Shown in pieces: positions 26,358 through 34,640 of a stretch of 51,328 bases of DNA. The DNA comes from Nitratiruptor sp. (GTDB taxonomy: Bacteria > Campylobacterota > Campylobacteria > Campylobacterales > Nitratiruptoraceae). The stretch lies in assembly GCA_015494535.1 (NCBI GenBank), contig WGBC01000085.1, positions 1 to 51,328 on the forward strand, given 5' to 3'. How positions within the stretch are numbered: the first letter of the stretch is position 1; every line of letters begins with the position of its first letter. Both the position numbers and the translations under genes were made by a program. Below the pieces are notes generated by a model. It saw only the letters and a list, made by a program, of their open reading frames with translations, was not told where the DNA came from and ran no database searches.

Positions 26358-26602
26358 CACTCCCCATTTAGTTGGATTTGTAGAATTTGAAGCAACTTTT
26401 TGCTAAAAAAGATATCGAAAACATATCTCCAAACGATTATTGTCAACACCATAAGCAGGATGTAGAGGATAGCTATCCATAGGTGCTCCTCTAGTACGAA
26501 TCGCTCCTGACGAAAACGCACGTACAAAAACCCCACGTAGAAAAATATGATAACGGCAATACCAGCCCAAAAGAGCAGATCAAAATTATTCAAAGATCGC
26601 AT
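26357..26602 (-). CDS. small two-span membrane protein between ftsY and radA (81 aa)
   Basis: Two hydrophobic segments (about 9-28 and 42-63) are joined by a charged loop; the C-terminus is Lys/Gln-rich. It overlaps the end of ftsY by 17 bp and touches the radA start, so it is embedded in the operon. I do not recognise a family. Conservation of this position in relatives would be the best evidence for function. Confidence 0.6.
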   Translation of the reverse strand: MRSLNNFDLLFWAGIAVIIFFYVGFLYVRFRQERFVLEEHLWIAILYILLMVLTIIVWRYVFDIFFSKKLLQILQIQLNGE

Positions 26603-27449
26603 CCAAAATTGTATCTACGTACTCGTTGGGGTTAAATTCAGCGAGATCTTCCACTCCTTCGCCCGTGCCAACGTAGAGAATCGGCAGTTTCAATTCGTGC
26701 GAGATGCTTAGCAGCGATCCGCCCTTTGCCGTGCCGTCGAGCTTGGTGACGATAATGCCATCTACGCCTACCATCTCGTTGAATACTTTCGCTTGGTTGA
26801 TACTTGAACTTCCCTGCGTGCCATCAAGAACCAAGAGTTTTCTATGTGGTGCGCCCTCCATGGCTTTGTTGCAGACTCTTACAATCTTTTTGAGCTCTTC
26901 TGCCAAGTTGCTCTGGGTATGGAGCCTGCCGGCGGTATCGATGATGGCGTGATCGAACTCTTTAGCTTTTGCTTTGGCAATGGTATCATAAGCAACGGCT
27001 GAAGGATCGTGTCCTTGTTTGGTGGCGACTATTGGGATTTCGAGTCTCTGTGCCCAGCGCGTAAGCTGTTCGATAGCGGCAGCTCTAAACGTATCGCCAG
27101 CGCCCAATATAACGCTCTCGCCTCGCTGTTTGTAAAGGTAGGCGAGTTTTGCGATGGTGGTGGTTTTGCCTGCACCATTGACGCCGATAATGAGCTCAAC
27201 GAACGGCTTGGCGTTGATCTTGGGTAGCTGGGGCGTAGAAAAGAGAAAGAGCAGTTCGTTTTTGAGCGAGACCCTATTGACTTTGGCTGGGAGCGAAGCC
27301 AGGATCTTTTCTATCAGATCATACTCCACGTCAGCTTCGATGAGCAGCTCTTCAATCTCCTCTTTGGTAGCCTCTTTTTTCTTCTTCTCTACGTTCTCTT
27401 CGATATTTTCTACGGTTTTTTTGAGCGCTTTTTTGATAAATCCAAACAT
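26586..27449 (-). CDS. ftsY: signal recognition particle receptor FtsY
   Basis: FtsY is the SRP-docking GTPase that targets membrane proteins to SecYEG. The 287-residue protein has the NG domain: a helical N region (about 1-85), G1 [15 protein letters not shown] (about 90-104), [11 protein letters not shown] (about 120), G3 DTAGRLH (about 170), [10 protein letters not shown] (about 230) and [12 protein letters not shown]. The acidic A domain of E. coli is reduced to a short Lys/Glu-rich helix. It lies between the TlpA-like lipoprotein and radA as in Campylobacter. Confidence 0.97.
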   Translation of the reverse strand: MFGFIKKALKKTVENIEENVEKKKKEATKEEIEELLIEADVEYDLIEKILASLPAKVNRVSLKNELLFLFSTPQLPKINAKPFVELIIGVNGAGKTTTIAKLAYLYKQRGESVILGAGDTFRAAAIEQLTRWAQRLEIPIVATKQGHDPSAVAYDTIAKAKAKEFDHAIIDTAGRLHTQSNLAEELKKIVRVCNKAMEGAPHRKLLVLDGTQGSSSINQAKVFNEMVGVDGIIVTKLDGTAKGGSLLSISHELKLPILYVGTGEGVEDLAEFNPNEYVDTILDAIFE

Positions 27450-28019
27450 CTACTCTTCCTTTAATGCCTTTATGTCCGCTTGCAAAATCGCCAATGGCAC
27501 CGCACCGAGATAATGCCTAAAATAGCTGTTTTTGTGCAATACTACGATGGCTGGCACCGGCATGCTTGCCGGGGCTTTGATAAATCTATATATTTTTTCT
27601 GCCACAATGCTATTTGTTTTATAGCTAGTTGCGACAAAAAAGTCAATACCATAGCGTTGGAGGAAATCTTGCACATCTTGAGGCTCATTGAGTAGAATTC
27701 CGACAATCTCTACATCCTCGAATTTTTTCTTGAGTGCTTTGAGCTCAGGAATTTGAGCCTTGCAAGAGGGACACCAAGAGGTGAAGAAGAAGAGAATAGT
27801 AATATCTTTTGCAGGCTCAAGGGTGATTCTGTTTTGTTCAATCTTAATGGTGATTTTCGTAGTATTAATATCTTCTAATATGAATTTATTTTCAGGCTTT
27901 TTGATAGATGAACTCGATTGTTCTTGAACTGGCTTGGGAGAGGTTCTTTTTTGCTCTTTTTCGCAACCGCTTAATGCCAAGAGGAGAAGTATGATCATAA
28001 AAGAGGCTACACTTTTCAA
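27450..28019 (-). CDS. TlpA/ResA-like thioredoxin-fold lipoprotein
   Basis: From TTG 28019 the protein (189 aa) begins MKSVASFMIILLLLALSGC, a lipoprotein signal with lipobox LSGC. A Lys/Ser/Pro linker is followed by a thioredoxin fold with active site WCPSCK (about residues 85-90) and a cis-Pro region near MPVPAIVV. It should act as an outward-facing disulfide reductase, for example in cytochrome c maturation. The TTG is supported by AAGGA 7 nt upstream and a -10 box at 28051-28056, which lies within any longer frame and so excludes a start at 28103. Confidence 0.85.
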   Translation of the reverse strand: MKSVASFMIILLLLALSGCEKEQKRTSPKPVQEQSSSSIKKPENKFILEDINTTKITIKIEQNRITLEPAKDITILFFFTSWCPSCKAQIPELKALKKKFEDVEIVGILLNEPQDVQDFLQRYGIDFFVATSYKTNSIVAEKIYRFIKAPASMPVPAIVVLHKNSYFRHYLGAVPLAILQADIKALKEE

Positions 28020-28050
28020 AAGGCGTTCCTTTGTAGTAATATATGAAGCT

Positions 28051-28056
28051 ATTATA
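28051..28056 (-). promoter_or_regulatory. -10 box for the lipoprotein-ftsY-radA operon
   Basis: The minus strand reads TATAAT about 32 bp before TTG 28019. The overlapping plus-strand TATATT (28053-28058) may serve the divergent cyclo-ligase gene. Confidence 0.5.
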
Positions 28057-28073
28057 TTCAATAGAGGCTTAAT

Positions 28074-28721
28074 ATGAGTTTTGACAAAGATTTCTTCAGG
28101 CAAAAGTGCAAAGAGCGCCTATTTCATGTACGAGCCAAGCGCGTAAGAGAGAGAAAGATAGAAGAGAAGGTCATGCGGATTTTGAGGCTTGTAAAAGCAA
28201 AAAGTATCCTAAGTTATGTGGCGATGGGGCATGAACCGCGGCTGCGGGAAGTTTTTGCCCAAAGGGGTCATCAAAATATATTTGTGCCGTTTATGCAAGC
28301 TGCAAGCTTTAAAATGGTAAAATTTAGATTGCCTTTAAAGAAGAAAAAATTTTCGATATACGAGCCTTTAAACTCCTTTTTTTCGACGAAAATTGATGTA
28401 GCTATCATTCCCGTTATCGGGGTAGACGGGGATTTTAGAAGAGTTGGATTTGGCAAAGGAATGTATGATAGGTTTTTTGCGAAACTACCATACAGACCGT
28501 TGATACTATTTATCCAGATAGAAAAGTGTTTTACGAAAAAATTCGTTACCGATCGTTTCGATGTACAAGGTGACATACTAATTACCCCGAAAGAAATAAT
28601 TATTAGAGGGGATAGTGATGTGGGTAGAGCTATTGGTAGGAAGCTCTGCGGCGATCATAAGTGGCGCTGCAGGCTATTTCATGGCAAAAAAACTAGAAAA
28701 AGAGAAGTTCAAAATCTATGA
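28074..28721 (+). CDS. 5-formyltetrahydrofolate cyclo-ligase
   Basis: This enzyme converts 5-formyl-THF to 5,10-methenyl-THF using ATP. The 215-residue protein has the basic N-terminal helix that holds ATP, ILSYVAMGHEPRLREV (about 43-58), and the phosphate-binding signature VGFGKGMYDRFF (about 122-133) after IPVIGVDGDF. The recognisable domain ends near residue 181 (DILITP). The last 34 residues are read from DNA that also encodes the start of RNase Y in another frame, a 104-nt overlap. The tail looks compositionally unlike the rest and may be non-essential read-through. Confidence 0.85.
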   Translation: MSFDKDFFRQKCKERLFHVRAKRVRERKIEEKVMRILRLVKAKSILSYVAMGHEPRLREVFAQRGHQNIFVPFMQAASFKMVKFRLPLKKKKFSIYEPLNSFFSTKIDVAIIPVIGVDGDFRRVGFGKGMYDRFFAKLPYRPLILFIQIEKCFTKKFVTDRFDVQGDILITPKEIIIRGDSDVGRAIGRKLCGDHKWRCRLFHGKKTRKREVQNL

Positions 28722-30186
28722 GGAGCAAGCCAAGGCAAAAGCCAAGGCGATAGAGCATGAAGCGCAAATCGTGCTTAAAAACGCGCAGGTCAAAGCCAAA
28801 GAGGCAGAGCTTGCCGCAAAGAAGCATTATGAAGAGAAACTAGAGGAGCTAAAAAAGGAGTATGAGCAACGCTTTAATGAGCTCATGGAAAAAGAGATGT
28901 CTTTGAAGCAGATGTTCAAAGACGAACTCAAGCATATAACTCTTGAAAAGCAAGAGATCAAAGAAGAAAAAGAGGAAGTAAACAGATTAAGAGAAGAGTA
29001 TGAGCGCCTCAAAGAGGAGTATCAGCAAAAATACAACGAAGTGCTGGAAGCGCTGCAGACGCAAGCTGGTCTCACTGCGGAAGAGGCAAAAGCACTCGTA
29101 TTGCAAAAGGTGGAAGAGGAGTCTCGAGCAGAAATTGCCAATATTGTGCGAAAGTATGAAGAGGAGGCCAAGAGGGAGGCCAAAAGAAAAGCCAACTACA
29201 TCATCGCCCAAGCCACCACGCGCTTCGCTGGGGAGTTTGCGGCTGAACGCCTCATCAATACTGTAAGCATCCCGAGCGAAGATATAAAGGGACGTATTAT
29301 TGGCAAAGAGGGGCGTAATATCAAAGCTTTGGAGATGCTGCTTGGCGTGGATATCATCATCGACGATACGCCAAATGCCATCGTGCTAAGCTCTTTCAAC
29401 CTCTACCGCCGCGCCATCGCTACGAAAGTTATCGAGCTATTGGTAGAGGATGGGCGTATCCAGCCAGCACGTATTGAAGAGATATACGAAAAGGTCAAAG
29501 AGGAGTTTGATCAGCAGCTGTTGGAAGAGGGTGAAAATATCGTCATGGAGCTTGGGATCGGCCAGATACATCCAGAGCTTGTGAAGCTTATTGGCAGGCT
29601 TAAATTTAGAGCAAGCTATGGGCAAAACGCTCTAGGACACTCTTTAGAAGTGGCGCATCTTGCTGGTATCATGGCAGCTGAGATGGGTGGCGATGAGATA
29701 TTGGCTAAGCGTGCCGGACTTTTGCACGATATTGGCAAAGCTTTGACCCATGAGTACTCTGGTAGCCACGTGGATCTTGGAGCAGATATCTGTAGGCGCT
29801 ACAAAGAGCCTGACGAAGTGATCAACGCTATCTACGCACACCATGGCCATGAGGAGCCTAGAAGCATCGAGGCTGCGGCTGTGTGTACGGCAGATACTTT
29901 GAGCGCGGCTAGACCTGGGGCTAGAAGAGAAGTGTTGGAAGCATTTTTGAAGCGTGTACAAGCTATCGAAGAGATAGCCTTGGCCAAACCTGGCGTGAGA
30001 AAAGCCTATGCCATCAATGCGGGAAGAGAGGTGAGAGTCATCGTCAACGCGGAGCTCATCACAGATAACGAAGCTGTGCTTTTGGCCAAAGAGATAGCCA
30101 AAGATATCGAAGAGAGCGTGCAGTATCCAGGTGAAATCAAAGTCAACGTGATTCGAGAAAACAGGGCGGTAGAGTTTGCGAGATAG
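28618..30186 (+). CDS. rny: ribonuclease Y
   Basis: RNase Y is a membrane-anchored endoribonuclease that starts mRNA decay. The 522-residue protein has an N-terminal membrane anchor (WVELLVGSSAAIISGAAGYFM), a long coiled coil (about 25-200), a KH domain with GRIIGKEGRNIKALE (about 225), and an HD domain with GHSLEVAHL and LLHDIGKA (about 340-380). The HH and HD metal ligands are present. ATG 28618 is preferred to GTG 28615. The gene ends in a short hairpin shared with the convergent transporter gene. Confidence 0.97.
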   Translation: MWVELLVGSSAAIISGAAGYFMAKKLEKEKFKIYEEQAKAKAKAIEHEAQIVLKNAQVKAKEAELAAKKHYEEKLEELKKEYEQRFNELMEKEMSLKQMFKDELKHITLEKQEIKEEKEEVNRLREEYERLKEEYQQKYNEVLEALQTQAGLTAEEAKALVLQKVEEESRAEIANIVRKYEEEAKREAKRKANYIIAQATTRFAGEFAAERLINTVSIPSEDIKGRIIGKEGRNIKALEMLLGVDIIIDDTPNAIVLSSFNLYRRAIATKVIELLVEDGRIQPARIEEIYEKVKEEFDQQLLEEGENIVMELGIGQIHPELVKLIGRLKFRASYGQNALGHSLEVAHLAGIMAAEMGGDEILAKRAGLLHDIGKALTHEYSGSHVDLGADICRRYKEPDEVINAIYAHHGHEEPRSIEAAAVCTADTLSAARPGARREVLEAFLKRVQAIEEIALAKPGVRKAYAINAGREVRVIVNAELITDNEAVLLAKEIAKDIEESVQYPGEIKVNVIRENRAVEFAR

Positions 30187-30199
30187 GAGAAATCTCCTA
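30184..30199. terminator. perfect 6-bp hairpin spanning both stop codons of rny and the CDF gene
   Basis: TAGGAG-AAAT-CTCCTA begins with the rny stop codon (30184-30186) and ends with the reverse complement of the transporter stop codon (30197-30199). There is no T-tract on either side, so termination strength is uncertain. Confidence 0.4.
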
Positions 30200-31075
30200 C
30201 TCGTTATGAGGTGAGTCGTCGTAAGGATCCAGGTGAATGACGATGTACCACTCGCTTTTTGGATCGAGCTTTTTGATCTCCTCTTCAATTTTATCGGAGA
30301 CCCTATGGGCGTCCATCAAAGAAATTTCAGGCGTAAAGACCACATGCACATCCACAAAGTTGGTATTGCCGCTTCTTCTGGTTTTGAGGTAGTGGTAGCC
30401 TGTTACTTCTGGTTGGCTGCTAATAATTTTTTTGATCCCTTCTACAATCTCTTCTTCAAGCGCTACATCCAATAGCATGAGCGTTCCCTCTTTGATGAGC
30501 TCGTACGCCTCTTTGATGATGTAGATGGCGATTGCTATACCAAAAATACCATCTATCCAGTGCCATCCCGTAAAGTAGATGATAGCCAGAGAAGCCAAAA
30601 CAGCCGAGTTACTAAAGAGGTCTGTTTTGTAGTGCAGGGCATCAGATTTGATCACCATATTCTGCGTCTTTTTGTAGACATAGTTGAGAAAAAGCACGAG
30701 AGCACCTGTAAGGATGATTGAGATTACCATCACAAGCAAGGAGCTGCCAAGATATGTGATCTCTTTGTGCTCGATTATGTTGATGGCGCCTTTGTAGAAG
30801 ATAAAGAGCCCGGAAATTGTAATGATAGTGCCCTCAATCACCGCTGCTAGGGCTTCTATTTTACCAAGACCATAGTTGAACTTTTCGCTTGGAGCCTTTT
30901 CGGCCTTGGAGATGGCGAAGTAGTTGAAGAGCGAGACCGCAATATCCAAAATAGAATCTATCGCACTTGCCAGCACCGCGGCGGATCCGCTCAAGATGCC
31001 CACCACTAGCTTGATAATCACCAAAATAGTGGCTACGATACTCGCTACGACCGTTGCACTCTTTTGTAAACTCAT
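30197..31075 (-). CDS. cation diffusion facilitator (FieF/ZitB-like) metal efflux transporter
   Basis: The 292-residue protein has about six hydrophobic segments over residues 10-200 and a cytoplasmic C-terminal domain. Metal-site residues are visible as ASAIDSILDIAVSL in TM2 (DxxxD) and HYKTDLFSN in TM5 (HxxxD), the arrangement seen in Zn/Fe/Cd efflux proteins such as FieF. The C-terminal domain has GYHYLKTRRSGNTNFVDVHV and a His in IVIHLDP. Substrate metal cannot be fixed from sequence alone. It exports cations by proton antiport. Confidence 0.9.
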   Translation of the reverse strand: MSLQKSATVVASIVATILVIIKLVVGILSGSAAVLASAIDSILDIAVSLFNYFAISKAEKAPSEKFNYGLGKIEALAAVIEGTIITISGLFIFYKGAINIIEHKEITYLGSSLLVMVISIILTGALVLFLNYVYKKTQNMVIKSDALHYKTDLFSNSAVLASLAIIYFTGWHWIDGIFGIAIAIYIIKEAYELIKEGTLMLLDVALEEEIVEGIKKIISSQPEVTGYHYLKTRRSGNTNFVDVHVVFTPEISLMDAHRVSDKIEEEIKKLDPKSEWYIVIHLDPYDDSPHNE

Positions 31076-31078
31076 GGA

Positions 31079-31624
31079 CTACCTTTGAAAATTTTGAGCA
31101 GATTGTAGCTCAATTTGGCTTAATATTACATCTAAATGTTTTTCTATAAGGGAGGTGTCTTTGATGAAATTATTAGGATCGAACCTGTCGCTTACGACTT
31201 TGAGGATGGCGACTGGGGCTTTGAAAATTTTTGCTGCTTGCACTATGGCTGCTGCTTCCATATCCGCCAAAGTTTTTGTTGGCTTGGTTTGAGGGAGGGG
31301 ATAGGTGGTGCAGGCCATATTTGGTAAAGTTTCGCTTCTAAGCAGGTGGAAGACCCTGTTGCTGCAGCTTTCAATCACTTTGTGAATATGAAACAGCTCT
31401 CCCAACTCCATGCCCGCAGCATAGCCGATATTAAGAATTTTTTCGTTTTTAATCGTCAAAATATGGCTTGTGGCTACGGCTGCATTTATCATCCCAATAC
31501 CACTGATGGTTAGTGCAATAATGCCGTTTTGATAGGTGCTAAAGGGTTTGTGGGTTGCAAGCTTGAGATCCAAAGCCTCAATGATTGGCAAAGCTTCAGT
31601 TTTCGTGGCACAGATGATATGCAT
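31079..31624 (-). CDS. short MTA/SAH-nucleosidase-like (nucleoside phosphorylase superfamily) protein
   Basis: A 181-residue protein, shorter than the usual 230. It retains the beta-strand core LTISGIGMINAAVA, LNIGYAAGM (about 68), the substrate motif DMEAAAIVQAA (about 120, including the Glu that binds ribose) and VVSDRFD (about 145) with the catalytic Asp. About 35 residues between GYAAGM and DMEAAA are missing relative to Pfs, including the usual GDVV/ARHHDVD segment. It could hydrolyse methylthioadenosine, SAH or a futalosine-type nucleoside, or be inactive. It overlaps nothing and lies 4 bp before the CDF gene. Confidence 0.65.
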   Translation of the reverse strand: MHIICATKTEALPIIEALDLKLATHKPFSTYQNGIIALTISGIGMINAAVATSHILTIKNEKILNIGYAAGMELGELFHIHKVIESCSNRVFHLLRSETLPNMACTTYPLPQTKPTKTLADMEAAAIVQAAKIFKAPVAILKVVSDRFDPNNFIKDTSLIEKHLDVILSQIELQSAQNFQR

Positions 31625-31637
31625 GGCGCTTCTTTGC

Positions 31638-31658
31638 TATAATCATTGGGTAATTGTA
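31638..31658. promoter_or_regulatory. divergent -10 boxes for cmoB (+) and the nucleosidase-like gene (-)
   Basis: On the plus strand TGCTATAAT (-10 at 31638-31643) lies 32 bp before the cmoB ATG. On the minus strand 31658-31653 reads TACAAT, about 29 bp before ATG 31624. The two boxes point outward and overlap. Confidence 0.5.
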
Positions 31659-31675
31659 ACATAGCAGGAGCTTGT

Positions 31676-32572
31676 ATGGATATCGAGGCTATCAAGAAAG
31701 AGCGCCAAAATTGGCTGCAGTGGAAAAATATCGCGCCTGTAAGAGAGAGATTGGAACTTTTGCCGCGTATTGATGCAAAAGTGAGCTTGGGCGACGTCGT
31801 TACCATCGAAGCGGATGTAGATGAAAAGACTAAAGAGTTTGTGAAAGAGTTAGCGTGGGCCATGCGTCCTTGGCGCAAGGGGCCATTTGAGGTGATGGGA
31901 ACATTTATCGATAGTGAGTGGAGGAGTTTTATCAAATACAACCTTTTGCGCCCTTTTATGAATTTGAACGATAAGGATATAGCGGATGTTGGCTGCAACA
32001 ATGGCTACTATATGTTTCGGATGCTAGAGTTCAAACCGCGCTCTATTACTGGCTTCGATCCATCACCACTTTTTCGCACACAGTTTGATTTTATTAACCA
32101 TTTTATCGGATCTGATATCTTATACGAGCTTCTGGGTGTCGAGCATCTGCCATACTATCCCAAGAAATTTGATGTGATATTTTGCCTTGGAGTGCTCTAT
32201 CACAGAAGCGATCCTATCGTGATGCTCAAATGGCTCAAAGCCGCGTTGAAAAAAGAGGGCGAGATCTTTTTGGATAGCTTCTATATTCCAGGAGATGAAC
32301 CAATAGCTCTGTGTCCAGGCAAAACATACTCAAAAATTCCCAACGTCCATTTCGTACCGACGATTAAAGCGCTACAAAACTGGTGCGAGAAGGCAGGATT
32401 GGAGTTTGAACTTTTAAAAACTATGCAGACAACATCCGAGGAGCAGAGAAAAACGCCTTGGATATTGGGTGAGAGTCTGGAGGATTTTTTGGATCCAAAT
32501 GACCCTACAAAGACCATCGAGGGCTACCCAGCACCAAGAAGAGTCTATGTGAGATTAAGGAGGATGCAGTGA
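31676..32572 (+). CDS. cmoB: tRNA U34 carboxymethyltransferase CmoB
   Basis: CmoB uses carboxy-SAM to make cmo5U34 in tRNAs. The 298-residue protein has the family N-terminal helices and [10 protein letters not shown]-like region, then [12 protein letters not shown] (about 82), the SAM-binding motif [13 protein letters not shown] (about 102), [12 protein letters not shown] (about 180) and the C-terminal [12 protein letters not shown] segment specific to CmoB. ATG 31676 is chosen because AGGAG is 6 nt upstream. No cmoA is adjacent. Confidence 0.95.
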   Translation: MDIEAIKKERQNWLQWKNIAPVRERLELLPRIDAKVSLGDVVTIEADVDEKTKEFVKELAWAMRPWRKGPFEVMGTFIDSEWRSFIKYNLLRPFMNLNDKDIADVGCNNGYYMFRMLEFKPRSITGFDPSPLFRTQFDFINHFIGSDILYELLGVEHLPYYPKKFDVIFCLGVLYHRSDPIVMLKWLKAALKKEGEIFLDSFYIPGDEPIALCPGKTYSKIPNVHFVPTIKALQNWCEKAGLEFELLKTMQTTSEEQRKTPWILGESLEDFLDPNDPTKTIEGYPAPRRVYVRLRRMQ

Positions 32573-33315
32573 TAAAGGGAGTGCTACTGGATATTGGCGG
32601 AGTGCTGTATGAGGGTGAGAGCGTAATTGATGGAGCGATAGAGGCTTTGCGGGAGCTGAGAAAAAATTATAAAATTCGTTTTCTTTCAAATACAAGCAGG
32701 GTTTCACCCGATACCCTCTTTGAAAGACTGAAAAATATGGGCTTTGAATTGGAAAAGGAGGAGATCTTTACAGCTTTGAGCGCTGCAAAACTCTTTTTGC
32801 AAAAAAGAAAAAGCACAGCTTTTGTGATTGGCACAGGTGAAGCGAGGGAATACTTAGCAAGCGAGTCTGGAGAAGATTATGTGTTGGTGTGTGATGCGTA
32901 TAAAAATTTTACTTATGATGCGCTCAACCAAGGTTTTCGCCTCTTGGAAGATGGAGCGGGATTCTTGGCCACCAACATTAATCGCTACTTCAAGGATAAT
33001 GATGGTCTGAGCCTAGATGCTGGTGGGTTCGTGAAGTGCTTGGAGTATGCTAGCGGCAAAATGGCCAAAGTCCTTGGCAAGCCAAATTGCGAGTTTTTCT
33101 CACTGGCTATTGCAAGTATGGAAGTGGAGAGAGATGAGGTAGTAATGGTGGGAGACGATATCCAAAGCGATATTATTGGAGCCAAGGCTTGCTGGCTTAA
33201 AGCTGTAATGGTAAAAACCGGAAAATTTAAGCCTGAAGATCTGCAAAGTGCAAAGCCAGATTTTCTGATTGATTCAATCAAAGATCTGCCAAAACTTCTC
33301 AAGGAGATAGGATGA
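32569..33315 (+). CDS. HAD-superfamily (IIA, LHPP/NagD-like) phosphatase with altered motif I
   Basis: The 248-residue protein has the HAD IIA layout: motif [12 protein letters not shown] at the N-terminus, motif [12 protein letters not shown] (about 40), a C2-type cap (about 75-165), motif III Lys and motif [16 protein letters not shown] (about 195-205). Motif I normally reads DxDG; here the second Asp is Gly (DIGG), while the LHPP branch has Ser/Thr-like residues there. The nucleophile Asp8 is present. The start is GTG 32569, inside GTGA of the cmoB stop, so the two genes are translationally coupled. Confidence 0.8.
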   Translation: MIKGVLLDIGGVLYEGESVIDGAIEALRELRKNYKIRFLSNTSRVSPDTLFERLKNMGFELEKEEIFTALSAAKLFLQKRKSTAFVIGTGEAREYLASESGEDYVLVCDAYKNFTYDALNQGFRLLEDGAGFLATNINRYFKDNDGLSLDAGGFVKCLEYASGKMAKVLGKPNCEFFSLAIASMEVERDEVVMVGDDIQSDIIGAKACWLKAVMVKTGKFKPEDLQSAKPDFLIDSIKDLPKLLKEIG

Positions 33316-33659
33316 TAAAGGTATATGGCATTAAGACTTGCGGCAGTGTTAAGAAGGCGCTGAAATTATTGAATGAGTGCGGGATAGAGTATGAGTTTGT
33401 GGACTTTAAAAAGAGCCCTATAGGGTGTGAGAAAATTAATGCGTGGTTGGAAAAGGTGAGTATGGATAAGCTTTTTAATACGAGAGGCACGAAGTATAGA
33501 CAATTGAAACTAAAAGATCTTAACTTGGATGATGAGGGCAAAAAGGGGTGGCTCTGCAAGGAGAATCTACTGATTAAAAGACCTGTCATTGAGATGGGGG
33601 ACAAGGTGATTGTGGGATTTGATGAGGAGCGTTACAAGGAGGTGTTTTGTGGAAGTTAG
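33312..33659 (+). CDS. ArsC/Spx/MgsR-family thioredoxin-fold protein
   Basis: A 115-residue protein starting [19 protein letters not shown], with a single active-site-like Cys (TCGS, not CxxC), FNTRGTKYRQL (about 56) and LLIKRPVIEMGDKVIVGFDEERY. These are the marks of the YffB/ArsC-like branch rather than true arsenate reductase, whose RPI motif and extra Cys differ. It is probably a glutathione- or thioredoxin-linked reductase. ATG 33312 overlaps the HAD stop by 4 bp. Confidence 0.82.
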   Translation: MIKVYGIKTCGSVKKALKLLNECGIEYEFVDFKKSPIGCEKINAWLEKVSMDKLFNTRGTKYRQLKLKDLNLDDEGKKGWLCKENLLIKRPVIEMGDKVIVGFDEERYKEVFCGS

Positions 33660-34038
33660 AACGCATCTAAAGATCGATAACACTTTGTGTGGCAAGGTGA
33701 TAGCTCATTGTGATAACTACGCCAAGGTAAGGTTACAAACAACCCAGGTGATGGCAGCTGACGAGAGGGGCTTGGTGCACGGCGGCTTTACGTTTGGGGC
33801 AGCAGACTATGCCGCGATGGTGGCTATAAACGATCCTTATGTGGTTTTGGCGGCAGCTGAAGTAAAGTTCCTAGCTCCCGTGGTGGTAGGAGATGTTGTA
33901 GAGTTTGAGGCTAAAGTGGTGGAGCAAGAGGGCAAGAAGGCTAAAGTAGAAGTGATAGCCAACGTGCATGGCAAGGAAGTTTTTCAAGGCCTTTTCAAAA
34001 CCTTTACGCCCCCGCATCACATTCTAGATCGCGCGTAG
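33649..34038 (+). CDS. hotdog-fold thioesterase (PaaI-like)
   Basis: A 129-residue single hotdog-domain protein. The motif LVHGGFTFGAADYAAM (about 38-53) holds the usual HGG and long helix, followed by AAEVKFLAPVVVGDVVEFEA. It is likely an acyl-CoA thioesterase; the substrate is unknown. GTG 33649 is chosen because a full AAGGAGG lies 7-8 nt upstream. It overlaps the ArsC-like stop by 11 bp and converges with the MBL gene, sharing 15 bp at the 3' ends. Confidence 0.8.
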   Translation: MEVRTHLKIDNTLCGKVIAHCDNYAKVRLQTTQVMAADERGLVHGGFTFGAADYAAMVAINDPYVVLAAAEVKFLAPVVVGDVVEFEAKVVEQEGKKAKVEVIANVHGKEVFQGLFKTFTPPHHILDRA

Positions 34039-34617
34039 CCAATAGTCTATGAGGCGCTGCTCCTCCTTGATGGTGGTGGGTTCGCCATGCCCAGGATAGA
34101 GGATCTTGTCAAACTCTAGCGCCTTGAATCGTCTGAGGCTCTCTTTCATAGCATTTGGATCGGAGTAGGGAAAATCTACTCTGCCGATGCTGCCTTTAAA
34201 TATAAAATCTCCGCTACACCAAAACTCACCAAAATCGATGACGCAGCTGCCGGGAGTGTGGCCAGGAAAGTGCAAAAAGCGAATACTCTCTCCCTCAATT
34301 GAGAGTGGCTCTTCATCCTTTACCAAAAGATTAGGCTCGCTTTTTGGCATGTTGATGCCAAACTGATCACGCTGCAAAAAGAATGCGTCATTTTGGTGGA
34401 TAACGATGGGAATTTGCAGGAGTTTTTGTAGCTCGGAATTGCTCCATACATGATCGAAGTGTCCATGGGTATTGAGGATTGCTACCGGGTTTTTTGCATG
34501 TTCTATCACCCAATTAGTCGCCCCCATGCCAGGATCGACTATAAAATCTTTGCCGTTAATTGTTACAATATAGCAGTTGGTTTGGTATTCGCCCATAGGC
34601 TGGACTTGAATTTGCAA
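34024..34617 (-). CDS. metallo-beta-lactamase-fold hydrolase (glyoxalase II-like)
   Basis: The 197-residue protein has the MBL metal motifs: THGHFDHV (about 50-57), the later His in FPGHTPGS (about 118), Asp in CSGDFIFKGSIGR (about 137) and the last His in LYPGHGEPT (about 175). The lack of the C-terminal helical domain separates it from classical hydroxyacylglutathione hydrolase. TTG 34617 is the start, with AAGGAG 6-7 nt upstream. The divergent DUF455 gene starts 23 bp away. Confidence 0.87.
   Translation of the reverse strand: MQIQVQPMGEYQTNCYIVTINGKDFIVDPGMGATNWVIEHAKNPVAILNTHGHFDHVWSNSELQKLLQIPIVIHQNDAFFLQRDQFGINMPKSEPNLLVKDEEPLSIEGESIRFLHFPGHTPGSCVIDFGEFWCSGDFIFKGSIGRVDFPYSDPNAMKESLRRFKALEFDKILYPGHGEPTTIKEEQRLIDYWLRAI
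34564..34569 (+). promoter_or_regulatory. candidate -10 box for the DUF455 gene, inside the MBL gene
   Basis: TACAAT lies 72 bp before ATG 34641, within the opposite-strand MBL gene. The 23-bp divergent gap cannot hold a promoter. Motif and position only. Confidence 0.3.
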
Positions 34618-34623
34618 AACTTT

Positions 34624-34634
34624 CTCCTTAAAGG
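34624..34634. promoter_or_regulatory. back-to-back Shine-Dalgarno sequences in a 23-bp divergent gap
   Basis: CTCCTTAAAGG supplies AAGGAG to the minus-strand MBL gene and AAAGG to the plus-strand DUF455 gene. It is identical to 2744-2754. Confidence 0.6.
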
Positions 34635-34640
34635 TCGAAA

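Noticed and set aside
28020-28103. Longer TlpA-like protein starting at 28103
   Set aside because: The -10 box at 28051-28056 lies inside the extension, and TTG 28019 gives an exact lipoprotein signal peptide.
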